Assembly (NCBI GenBank): GCA_019057865.1
Contig: JAHLWP010000014.1
Coordinates: 1 to 64,000, forward strand
Source of the DNA: Promethearchaeota archaeon
GTDB taxonomy: Archaea > Asgardarchaeota > Lokiarchaeia > Sigyniarchaeales > SOKP01
DNA: 64,000 nt
Direction: 5' to 3'
Program-made: the position numbers and the translations under genes
The notes under the pieces: model-generated
What the model was told of the DNA's origin: nothing
What the model saw: the letters and a program-made list of their open reading frames with translations, nothing else
The model's database searches: none
Part shown: positions 1-7,898 of the stretch, piece by piece
How the letters are laid out: each line of letters begins with the position of its first letter
Numbering within the stretch: the first letter of the stretch is position 1

Positions 1-230
1 ATAGAATAAGTCACAGTTCATTAGGATTCAGACTTTAAAATCCTTTGATACTGTTCTATATTTTAAAAATATTCACAAATAAATCATAAATTAGTTTATA
101 ATAATATAAATTATTTTGGAACAATTTTAGGTTTTATAATGCCAAATTTTTATTTATTTTACAATTTTGGCTTTTTTAAAAAAAGATTATGTTATATATT
201 ATTAACGGTTGCTAGATCCCTTTAACTATC

Positions 231-1235
231 TTATCGTTCCATAAGTCTCTTTCTTTTACGTGGCATACTCTCTTTATAACTATCTAACATTGCGTTGAAA
301 AGCTTCGGACCTAAGGATAATCCCCAGGTTGAGCCTAAATTTGATTCCCGATATTGAATCTCGTTAGGGACATCAAATTTATTTTTAATGTCTTCGAAAA
401 ATTTACGACTACCCGACCACAATCGTGATGTGCCCTCTTCTCCATCACCATCAAAACATCCAAGAAGGAATGGTAAATACAATTCACAAGGATTTAAACA
501 AGGCAATCTAATTTTTTTTGATTTTTTAGGAATCACACCATTACTTATTAAATCCCTTGCCATTACTTGATTTGCAAAGTGAATTCGGAAATACTCAACT
601 TCATATAATTTCCCTTCAATCTCTTGTAGTTCTTTATATCTATGTTTATAATCAGGATTTAATCCGAGAGTTCTTATGAATCTATCGATTAATTCTTCAT
701 CTTCTATTTTTATTTTTAACCCTATACGATAATAAGATCTATACTTATCAAATTCTTCTACAATGTATCCATCTGCATACATAAATCCCAGCCAGTATGC
801 CTTTTCATTAGTATCAATTGTTTCGAAAAATTCCTCTCTAAGATTCGGATGATATAATTTCGATCGATTGCTAGATCTTATTAGAAAATGTTTTGGTAAA
901 AAATCTTCATATTGTTCCAAAGCCTCTATAAGTTCTTTACTCATAATATGAGAAATTTCACTAAAATATACGGATAATATACCTTTAATTTGATCATATT
1001 TTTCTGGTGTAATATAGCCTTGTTTTCCTTTTCTAATATAATGATATTTTTTAGTGATATAATTCTCATTAAACCCAAGAAATTGTGATAATTTATCGTT
1101 ATTAATTTCAATCTCATGAATATTCTTAAATTCTTTCCTAATAGCTTCAATTAATATTACAGACGGATTACTGAATATGTCTCTATTTTCAGATCGGGGT
1201 CTACCCCCCGTTCTATTTGGTCTGAAGAATTCCAT
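231..1235 (-). CDS. Free-standing LAGLIDADG-family homing endonuclease-like protein
   Basis: The 334-residue protein carries two LAGLIDADG-like helices, YWLGFMYADGY (about 147-157) and FLLGCFDGDGE (about 256-266). Each ends in an acidic residue of the kind that binds the catalytic metal, and the ~110-residue spacing fits a two-repeat monomeric endonuclease. The first ~100 residues are different; they contain a basic helical region (KLSQFLGFNENYITKKYHYIRKG) that resembles a helix-turn-helix and may bind DNA. No intein splice blocks and no host gene surround it, so it is neither an intein nor clearly intron-encoded. Family assignment rests on the two motifs; the target is unknown. It lies at the edge of a region full of broken genes, which fits selfish DNA. 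Confidence 0.75.
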   Translation of the reverse strand: MEFFRPNRTGGRPRSENRDIFSNPSVILIEAIRKEFKNIHEIEINNDKLSQFLGFNENYITKKYHYIRKGKQGYITPEKYDQIKGILSVYFSEISHIMSKELIEALEQYEDFLPKHFLIRSSNRSKLYHPNLREEFFETIDTNEKAYWLGFMYADGYIVEEFDKYRSYYRIGLKIKIEDEELIDRFIRTLGLNPDYKHRYKELQEIEGKLYEVEYFRIHFANQVMARDLISNGVIPKKSKKIRLPCLNPCELYLPFLLGCFDGDGEEGTSRLWSGSRKFFEDIKNKFDVPNEIQYRESNLGSTWGLSLGPKLFNAMLDSYKESMPRKRKRLMER

Positions 1236-1623
1236 AATAATGACAAAATAACTGTTTAATTATTTAAAATTTAATTATAAAATTTGTTTTCAATAAAATT
1301 GATGAAGTTACTATTATATAAATTTTTGTAGGTAAACAGATTTTTAATTTACATTTTTTTCTTTTTATATAACTTAATAAACTTCGATTAATTTTGCCTT
1401 TATAAACATTTGGAATATCATTTATCATAATATGCATATTGGACATTTAATACTACTATAAAGTATTCAATACATGTTTTTTATGATTCAGCTTTCTAAT
1501 CTCTTTTTTTAAATACTAATTTATTGATAATTACAAATTATTATTAGAAGTCAAAAAATCTAATTCCTCTTATTCATTAAATACTTCAAAAATATTACTA
1601 ACTTAGACAAATTGAGATGCTAA
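1236..1623. other. Intergenic, no supported gene
   Basis: This is AT-rich DNA upstream of the endonuclease gene. A 60-codon open frame on the minus strand (1264-1446) has no ribosome binding site and low-complexity composition, so I do not call it. I see no repeat or RNA structure I can defend. Confidence 0.4.
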
Positions 1624-1819
1624 ATGAAAAGAAAAGTTTCAATAAACCGAAGTAAACCAACTAAATGTCCTCATTGTAGCAAAGAAATTATTCCTTACTA
1701 TCTAGAAAAAAGTGAACAAAAAAAACATAGCAAAAAATTCTGATCCTGTAAATCCAAATATTTATTTAGATCTCTGTGGATGTCCTAACTGTAAAAAAGT
1801 GTTTATTATAGAAAAGTGA
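1624..1819 (+). pseudogene. Small zinc-ribbon protein broken by a one-base frameshift
   Basis: An ATG at 1624 opens a 39-codon frame with a CPHC knuckle that stops at 1741-1743. From 1742 the next frame continues with DPVNPNIYLDLCGCPNCKKV and ends at a TGA at 1817-1819. Joined across the AAAAAA run near 1733-1738, the two parts give a ~64-residue protein with CPHC followed by CGCPNC, a normal four-cysteine zinc ribbon. The break is a single-base slip in a homopolymer. It could be a real pseudogene, a programmed frameshift or a sequencing error; nearby genes show similar damage. Confidence 0.6.
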
Positions 1820-1994
1820 AGTCTATGTGACACATTTCTTAATAAAATGCATTTAATATACAAAAACGATTTAAATCTTTAATATTCCATACTCTAATTT
1901 TATTAAGATATATCATTGAACGATTTTAAATTATTAATAGAATCATTTTAATTTCTAATTATCAGTACTTGACTAAATAAATAAAAAATTACTT

Positions 1995-2153
1995 TTATTC
2001 CTTAATCCCTTTATTTTTTTTTAGCACTTTTAAAGTACTTCTCTTTTCTTCAAAGGCTAATATGTTCGATTTGCCAAACTTGTCTAAATCGTCTTTGCTA
2101 AATTTTAAATTATATTCAGCACGTTCGAAAGCGTAGCTAAAATTTTCTTTCCA
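1995..2153 (-). pseudogene. Coding remnant, copy 1, in the duplicated 5' flank
   Basis: A minus-strand frame without a start codon reads WKENFSYAFERAEYN, then KFSKDDLDKFGKSNILA, and ends at TAA (1995-1997). A second copy at 3958-4062 encodes nearly the same peptide. Its base differences largely preserve the protein, as expected of former coding DNA. The TGG at its start follows a stop codon, so the N-terminal part is lost or out of frame. In the adjacent frame both copies read TD(F/L)RCPRYNGKK, suggesting another frameshift. No family recognised. Confidence 0.45.
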
Positions 2154-2273
2154 TTATATCGGGGGCAACGGAAATCTGTCATTTTTCAATTAACGATCGC
2201 ATTATTTATAAATAATAGTATCTTAATATTAAAACGATATCTTTAAGAAAATTAAATATAGTGGTGTAAATCA

Positions 2274-3350
2274 ATGCAGAAATCAAAAAAAAAATTTAAA
2301 TCAAATAAATTAAGGATCTTGCTGATTATTGTACTTATTTCAATACTTATCGTAATTCCAAATTTGTTAATAAGTATACAAAGAGATAGCGAAATTCCCA
2401 TTGAAGAGAAGAATCTTAACGAGATTATTAATACACGCCCGCCCCAAGAATCTTCTGTCTACTACGAAGACACGACAGGACGTGCACTTAGCGTTTACGT
2501 GAGCGGAGATTACGCCTACGTGGCGGATGAAGGTTCGGGCTTGGCGGTCATCGACATTTCCGACCCGACGAACCCGGGAACGCCCGTTTACGAAAACACG
2601 ACCGGACGGGCATATTACGTTTACGTGAGCGGAGATTACGCCTATGTGGCGGATGATGATTCGGGCTTGGCGGTAATTGACATTTCCGACCCGACAAACC
2701 CGGGAACGCCCGTCTACGAAGACACGACCGGATCTGCTTATGGTGTTTACGTGAGCGGAGATTACGCCTATGTGGCAGATTATGATTCCGGTTTGGCGGT
2801 CATCGATATTTCCGAGCCTATAGACCCGGGAACGCCCGTCTACGAAGACACGACCGGATATGCTTATGGCGTTTACGTGAGCGGAGATTACGCCTATGTG
2901 GCGGATTGGACTTCGGGCTTGGCGGTCATTCAAGTACGAAAGAGGGTTGATAATGAAGCCCCGATAATATCAAACGCTCCGAGCGATTTCAATGTGGAAG
3001 CGGGATATACAGGGCAGGGTATTTCTTGGACGGCAACTGATGCAAATCCAGACACTTATACGATCGAACTGCTCGGGACGGGAATAGTTGCAGGACCTAC
3101 TGTCTGGACATCTGGCGTAGCAATTACATATAACATCCCGGACGGCTTTTCTCCTGGTGTTTATACGTATAACATAACTTTTACAGACGAAAGTGGCAAT
3201 TCTATCTCGAACACAGTTACGGTAACTATTAAATCAATCCCTGGAGGAGCACTTCCTTTCGAATTAATTATTATAGCTTCGGTTATTGGTGGAGGAGCAG
3301 TAATAGGCGTTGCAGTCGTAATATTACTAAGAAGAAAGAGGAAAGAATAA
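2274..3350 (+). CDS. Membrane-anchored surface protein with LVIVD beta-propeller repeats
   Basis: A 358-residue predicted surface protein. Lysine-rich start, one hydrophobic segment (about 14-35), then four near-identical 42-residue LVIVD-type repeats (core VYVSGDYAYVAD...SGLAVIDIS) over about 65-225. An Ig/HYR-like beta domain follows (about 230-320), then a C-terminal membrane helix and an RRKRK tail. Four repeats are fewer than a closed propeller usually has, so it may be shortened or oligomeric. The repeats are 126 bp each, far richer in G+C than the flanks and almost identical in DNA, so they expanded recently. A GGTG ribosome binding site lies seven bases before the ATG. A second, shorter copy of gene and promoter lies at 4180-4822. 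Function unknown; adhesion or binding is plausible. Confidence 0.75.
   Translation: MQKSKKKFKSNKLRILLIIVLISILIVIPNLLISIQRDSEIPIEEKNLNEIINTRPPQESSVYYEDTTGRALSVYVSGDYAYVADEGSGLAVIDISDPTNPGTPVYENTTGRAYYVYVSGDYAYVADDDSGLAVIDISDPTNPGTPVYEDTTGSAYGVYVSGDYAYVADYDSGLAVIDISEPIDPGTPVYEDTTGYAYGVYVSGDYAYVADWTSGLAVIQVRKRVDNEAPIISNAPSDFNVEAGYTGQGISWTATDANPDTYTIELLGTGIVAGPTVWTSGVAITYNIPDGFSPGVYTYNITFTDESGNSISNTVTVTIKSIPGGALPFELIIIASVIGGGAVIGVAVVILLRRKRKE
2460..2930 (+). repeat. Tandem 126-bp LVIVD-coding repeats (four units)
   Basis: Units of 126 bp share blocks such as GTTTACGTGAGCGGAGATTA and GACCCGACGAACCCGGGAAC. Variation is concentrated in the codons between SGDYAYVAD and SGLAV. Three more units occur in the neighbouring gene at about 4360-4720. 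Confidence 0.85.
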
Positions 3351-3376
3351 ACAAAACTAAAATCCTATAATTTTAT

Positions 3377-3775
3377 CTAACATTTTTTTTTATCGTATAT
3401 TTCTTTTGCGTTTAGAACTATATCTTTATATTCTTCGTTTGGTTCTCCGTTTTCTAAACGAATTTGACTAGTTTCATAAAAATCGTGAACCATTTCAACG
3501 ATATCGCTTAATTTCTTTAAATAATCTTCGAAATTTTTGTCGCACCCCTTTCTTGGAATGGTTATTACTCTTCTCTATACTATTTTGATAATCCCTCTTT
3601 CATTATTACTATTTTTAAAAGAAGATGTAAGAACTATTGGATAAACTAAGTCAGTTTTTCCTTTAAGGTCTCTATGATTTGTATGCATGACGAGAGCTAA
3701 TCTGTTTACATCGATGGACATTTTATCGAAACTGTTCACAGAAAAATTGAACACATGATTAACACTGAGACACAT
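3377..3775 (-). pseudogene. Unrecognised small gene interrupted by an in-frame TAG
   Basis: One minus-strand frame runs from 3775 to a stop at 3377-3379, with a single internal TAG at 3575-3577. The first part (66 residues) includes MSIDVNRLALVMHTN and DLKGKTDLVYPIVLTSS. The part after the TAG reads RRVITIPRKGCDKNFEDYLK and ends with a helical, well-composed tail (EYKDIVLNAKEIYDKKKC). Total ~131 residues. Both parts look like genuine protein in the same frame, so this is one gene with a nonsense mutation. Recoding of TAG is possible but nothing here supports it. The start is uncertain and no family is recognised. It sits between the two copies of the duplicated LVIVD locus. Confidence 0.5.
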
Positions 3776-3957
3776 ATTATATACTGAGATTTACTAGAGT
3801 TATATTCCCTAATTTTTGAGATGTAAAAGAGTATAGTGATTATAAATAAAATTAAGGTTAGAACGAAATAAATCTCTAAAGAAAACATTTAATGCTTATT
3901 ATAATAATACTTTTTTAAAATACACTAATCGTTTAAGTGTCCGGACCTAAAACTAAT

Positions 3958-4062
3958 CTAAATGGCTAATATGTTCGATTTGCCAAACTTTTCTAAATCG
4001 GCTTGACTAAATTTAAAATTATATTCAGCACGTTCGAAAGTATCGTTATATTTTTCTTTCCA
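3958..4062 (-). pseudogene. Coding remnant, copy 2, in the duplicated 5' flank
   Basis: The minus strand reads WKEKYNDTFERAEYNFKFSQ followed by ADLEKFGKSNILAI and a TAG at 3958-3960. It parallels the remnant at 1995-2153 with conservative changes (D/E, K/Q, L/F) and ends 18 codons earlier. It has no start codon. The pair shows that a neighbouring gene fragment was duplicated along with the LVIVD gene. Confidence 0.45.
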
Positions 4063-4179
4063 TTATACCGGGGGCAACGGAGATCTGTCGTTTTCAATTA
4101 CAGATCACATTCTTTAAAAGTAATAGTATCTTAATATTAAAACGATATCTTTAAAAAAATTAAAGAGTGGTGTAAATCA

Positions 4180-4822
4180 ATGCAGAAATCAAAAAAGAAA
4201 TCAAAAAAAAATAAAGATCTTGTTGATTATTCTACTTGTTTCAATGTTTATCGTAATTCCAAATTTGTTAATAAGTATACAGAGAGATAGCGAAATTCCC
4301 ATTGACGAGAAGAAGCCTAACGAGATTATTAATACACGCCCTCCCCAAGAATCTTCTGTTTACTACGAAGACACGATAGGATATGCATATAGTGTTTACG
4401 TGAGCGGAGATTACGCCTATGTGGCGTATGATTCTTCCGGCTTGGCGGTCACCGACATTTCCGACCCGACAAACCCGGGAACGCCCGTCTACGCTGACAC
4501 GATCGGATCTGCACATAATGTTTACGTGAGTGGAGATTACGCCTACGTGGCGGATGGTCCTTCCGGCTTGGCGGTCATCGATGTTTCCGACCCGACAAAC
4601 CCGGGAACGCCCGTCTACGAAAACACGACTGGAAGGGCAATTAGCGTTTACGTGAGCGGGGTTTACGCCTATGTGGCAAATGGTTATGAGGGCTTGGCGA
4701 TCATCGACATTTCCATCCCTATAGCAATTCCATTTGGTAATTCTTTCTTGATATTCATTGGATTTAGCGTAATTTGCTTAATTTTTACCAAAAAACGCCA
4801 GATCGTTCGTGAATCCAGATAA
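4180..4822 (+). pseudogene. Second LVIVD surface protein, frameshifted near the start
   Basis: The promoter and ATG (4180) match those of the gene at 2274, but the ATG frame is off by one from the body of the protein. The slip lies in the poly-A run around 4203-4210. The body frame is open from a TTG at 4220 (200 residues): a membrane helix, three 42-residue LVIVD repeats, then a different C-terminal end with a membrane helix and a basic tail (FTKKRQIVRESR). It lacks the Ig-like domain of copy 1. It may be dead, may start at TTG 4220, or may carry a sequencing error. Copy 1 has the same lysine-rich leader in frame, which favours a real or apparent deletion here. Confidence 0.6.
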
Positions 4823-4848
4823 TAAATCAAAAATCCAACAAATTAACA

Positions 4849-4886
4849 TTAACACCTTTAGGTGTTAAAGAAATTTTTTTTCTTTT
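4849..4886 (+). terminator. Hairpin plus T-run terminator after the LVIVD copy
   Basis: TTAACACC (4849-4856) pairs perfectly with GGTGTTAA (4861-4868) around a TTTA loop. A run of eight T's and more T-rich sequence follows. It lies 27 bases after the stop codon of the upstream gene. Confidence 0.55.
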
Positions 4887-4986
4887 ACTTCTTCTCTTAT
4901 TATTTAGTCAAGTACTGATTATCATAAAATCCAAATGAAACGATTCAAAATTTTCATTTCCATTATCATATATAATTATTAATCCA

Positions 4987-5542
4987 TTATTTTATCCTAT
5001 TTTTTATAATATTAAAGGATGGCAATTTTTTATATGTAATTCTAACCTCACCTATTTGCATTTTATGTTCAGAAATACCCTCTGCAGATTCATAAGCATC
5101 TACAAAAGCTTGCCCATATAAAGGTTGTTTTTCAAAATTTGGAAGTTCACTTAATTCCATTATTTTAAGATCTCCAAATGCAATAGCACATTTAGTCATA
5201 AATTTAATATCAACATAATTTTCATAACCTGAACTAGGAATAAGAAATTCCTTATTCAATTTAGAAACGATTTTTAGAATTTCACTAAGTCCTTTGATTG
5301 ATTGTTCAGAATCGATTTCTTGAATATTTTTTTTAAAGTAAATAATTCCTGTATCGGAAAAAAAAAGTCCATGGAAAATTCCTTTTTTTTTTTAAATTCT
5401 CTATACCCAACTGCATAAAATCTTGTAAGAACTTTAAGTCCCATTTCATGTCTAATATATTTTTTAAACCCAGAGATATCAAAATATGCAATCCAAGTCT
5501 TTCCTCTAAAATTAAATTTATTTTCTTCGATAAATTAATCAC
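4987..5542 (-). pseudogene. Degraded gene resembling a class III nucleotide-cyclase-like domain protein
   Basis: Two minus-strand frames join at a run of eleven A's (complement of about 5383-5393). The upstream frame, open from 5534, reads KTWIAYFDISGFKKYIRHEM and so on to YREFKKK. The downstream frame continues GIFHGLFFSDTGIIYFKKN and runs to a stop at 4987. FDISGF and FSDTGII are placed like the two metal-binding segments of class III cyclases, but this is a resemblance only. A third frame covers the likely N-terminus (NKHEVINLSKKI), so a second break is needed before about 5535. No intact start codon exists in the upstream frame. Total would be ~180 residues. Confidence 0.45.
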
Positions 5543-5628
5543 TTCATGCTTATTTTTTCTTGCTTGTAGTTGAACAAGTTAACTTTCCTAATTTTTATAT
5601 GTATAGTTTGTAATTTCAATGTCTCTTA

Positions 5629-6768
5629 TTAATTTTCAAATATTAATACACAGTTTCCCTGAGAACATATCCCGTTCATTCCATAAGCTAAACCAATCTT
5701 TGCGTTAGGAACTTGTCTTTTATCTGCCTTACCCTTTAATTGTAACGCAATTTCAGCTACTCTAATTAAACCATTTGCCATTATGGGATTACTTGATAAC
5801 ACTCCTCCAGAGGGATTTACTGGAATAGAACCATTCATCTCTGTTTCCCCTCCCTCTATAAATTTACCACCTTCTCCAGGAGCGCATAACCCTAGTGCTT
5901 CGTAAATCATTAATTCGTGAGTACTGAAGTTTTCGCTTACTTCACAAACATCTATTTCTTTAATAGGATCAGTAATACTCGCCATTTTATAAGCTTGTTT
6001 AGCGGCTAATTCTAAACCTACCAAATCCGTCATGTTCCTATGTCCTAAATAATACGCATCAGTACAACTTCCATAACCATTAAGCCAAACAGGCGTATCT
6101 GTCATCTTTTTAGCTATATCTTCTTTTGCTAATAGCATAGCAACTGCTCCATCTGAAAATGGAGGAAAATCTAGTTCTTTCAGAGGATACGCCATTATCT
6201 TAGAATTAAGTACATCTTTAATTGTAATTCCTTCCCGTAAATGCGCGTAAGGGTTGTTGAGGGCATTTTCTCGATTTTTAACCACAACCATAGCAGCTTG
6301 TTCTTCAGTCACACCGTATTTATTCATATACATGTTTGCCATTAAACCAGCAGATGAAATTTGATCAAGACCTAAGTGCCTTTGATAATAAGGATCAAAG
6401 ATAGAGTTATTTATTAGGTACTGATTTCCTTCAGAGCACTTACAATGTGATACTACTAGTACAGTATCATAATATTCTGATAGGATTCTCATAGCTCCAT
6501 AAATATATGCAAAAGCACCATCACCAGAAACTCTAGATTCTGATTTTCTCACAGCTCCTACAGCATCTTGAATTGCCATATTAGCGATTGTACGTCCATC
6601 ATTGAAATCATTGGAACTAGTTATTACACAACCAACATCATCATTTGTAATTCCTAAGTCTTCATGAAGTTTTTTTACCACCTCGAATACAAGCTCTGAA
6701 TATGTTTGATCAATTTTATCCGCTTCATATTTAGTTTGAGCTACTCCCACTATTCCTATTTTTTCCAT
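5629..6768 (-). CDS. Thiolase-fold protein (SCP-x/acetyl-CoA acetyltransferase-like) with altered active site
   Basis: The ATG at 6768 (MEKIGIVGVAQTKYE) has GGAG about ten bases upstream; a longer frame reaches 6861 but adds an unthiolase-like hydrophobic leader. From 6768 the protein has ~379 residues, normal for archaeal SCP-x-type thiolases, and matches the family along its length (SDGAVAMLLA, NPSGGVLSSNP, GLAYGMNG). The usual nucleophile block (ACASG) is replaced by SRVSGDG, with no cysteine. The GHP histidine near the C-terminus is replaced in SSNPIMANG. It may bind acyl-CoA without thiolysis or act only with a partner. No DUF35 partner gene is adjacent. It diverges from the crotonase gene at 6970 and probably serves acyl-CoA metabolism. 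Confidence 0.8.
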   Translation of the reverse strand: MEKIGIVGVAQTKYEADKIDQTYSELVFEVVKKLHEDLGITNDDVGCVITSSNDFNDGRTIANMAIQDAVGAVRKSESRVSGDGAFAYIYGAMRILSEYYDTVLVVSHCKCSEGNQYLINNSIFDPYYQRHLGLDQISSAGLMANMYMNKYGVTEEQAAMVVVKNRENALNNPYAHLREGITIKDVLNSKIMAYPLKELDFPPFSDGAVAMLLAKEDIAKKMTDTPVWLNGYGSCTDAYYLGHRNMTDLVGLELAAKQAYKMASITDPIKEIDVCEVSENFSTHELMIYEALGLCAPGEGGKFIEGGETEMNGSIPVNPSGGVLSSNPIMANGLIRVAEIALQLKGKADKRQVPNAKIGLAYGMNGICSQGNCVLIFEN

Positions 6769-6969
6769 TTTTCTATTATCTCCGCTTATTATTTCTTTTT
6801 TTGTCAAGATAATTAATATATTTGATATGAGTTGATGGAATATAAAATCTTTTACCTTCAAAATGTCTTATACAATTAAGTTAACTAGTTTGACAAAAAT
6901 ATAGATAAAGCTTTACATAAATAATTCATTTCTCGTATATATCATAATTTTATAAAGATTTAAGTAAAA

Positions 6970-7785
6970 ATGAGTATTGAAGATTTCGAGGATATTCTTT
7001 ATGACAAGGAAGATAATGGTATCTGTACAATAACAATTAGTAAACCTGAAAGAAGAAATGCAGTTACCTATATTACTTTTATAGAGATATATAAAGTCTT
7101 GGAAGACATGGAAAAGGATAAAAATTCAAAAGTTCTAATTATAACAGGAGATCCAAAGGGCAACGCTTTCACTTCAGGTGGATATTTTAAAAAAGAAATG
7201 TTTCCTAAAATGAAGAAATATCCAGAAATTGATCTCATGGATATCGCACAGAAAAAAATGTGTTTAAAATTCTGGGATTTTACTAAACCCGTTATTGCTG
7301 CCATTAATGGAATGGCTATAGGAGGAGGTGTGACAATGCCTTTAGCTGGAGCAGATCTTATTTATATGTCTGAAGATGCTTGGTTTGGTTTTTATTTTAG
7401 CAGAAGAGGCATAATTCCCGAATTTGGAGCTACTTTCATATTGCCCTTTTTAGTTGGATTTCAAAAGGCTAAAGAAATATGCTATTTTGGTCAAAAAATT
7501 ATGGCCCAAGAGGCTTATGAATTAGGGATTGTTAATAAAGTGCTTCCTAACAATGAATTAATTTCGTATGCTAGAGAAATTGCTTTAAGGCTTATTCCCC
7601 CCAAAGGGGCAAGTTTATCAATAAAATTAATGAAAAAAACTATGCATGCCTACTTTAAAGATATTTTAAGTAAAACCTTGGATTTAGAAAATAAAGCGCT
7701 AAGAAAGCTTTTTGCTTCTCATGACTTTAAAGAATCAATGACGGCATTGAAAGAAAAAAGAGATGCGATTTTTATAGGACGCTAA
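6970..7785 (+). CDS. Enoyl-CoA hydratase/isomerase family protein, isomerase-like
   Basis: A 271-residue crotonase-fold protein, normal length. The oxyanion-hole loop is clear (INGMAIGGGVTMPLAGADL), as are the second block (RRGIIPEFGATFILP) and the C-terminal AYELGIVNKVL segment. The glutamate expected in GGGCE of hydratases is threonine and the usual PE glutamate is absent. A glutamate does sit in IIPEFG, where delta3-delta2-enoyl-CoA isomerases and PaaG-like enzymes keep their base. Double-bond isomerisation is therefore likelier than hydration. That would fit the dienoyl-CoA-reductase-like enzyme at 12867 for unsaturated acyl chains. It starts at ATG 6970 after an AT-rich, TATA-like stretch. 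Confidence 0.85.
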   Translation: MSIEDFEDILYDKEDNGICTITISKPERRNAVTYITFIEIYKVLEDMEKDKNSKVLIITGDPKGNAFTSGGYFKKEMFPKMKKYPEIDLMDIAQKKMCLKFWDFTKPVIAAINGMAIGGGVTMPLAGADLIYMSEDAWFGFYFSRRGIIPEFGATFILPFLVGFQKAKEICYFGQKIMAQEAYELGIVNKVLPNNELISYAREIALRLIPPKGASLSIKLMKKTMHAYFKDILSKTLDLENKALRKLFASHDFKESMTALKEKRDAIFIGR

Positions 7786-7898
7786 AGATTAAACATCTCT
7801 TTAAAAAAGTTTTACAATCATAAAAGTTTAAAAAATTATATGTTGAATTATAATAATATTTCTAATAATTAAAAATAAAACAATATAGGATAAATATT

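Noticed and set aside
231..1235. Endonuclease as part of an intein or group I intron
   Set aside because: No splice-junction residues, no flanking host protein and no conserved intron core are visible.
1264..1446. 60-codon minus-strand frame
   Set aside because: No ribosome site, low-complexity Ile/Lys content and no protein-like pattern.
2367..2933. 188-codon open frame on the minus strand with repeats
   Set aside because: It is the antisense shadow of the LVIVD repeats; its periodicity comes from the 126-bp units.
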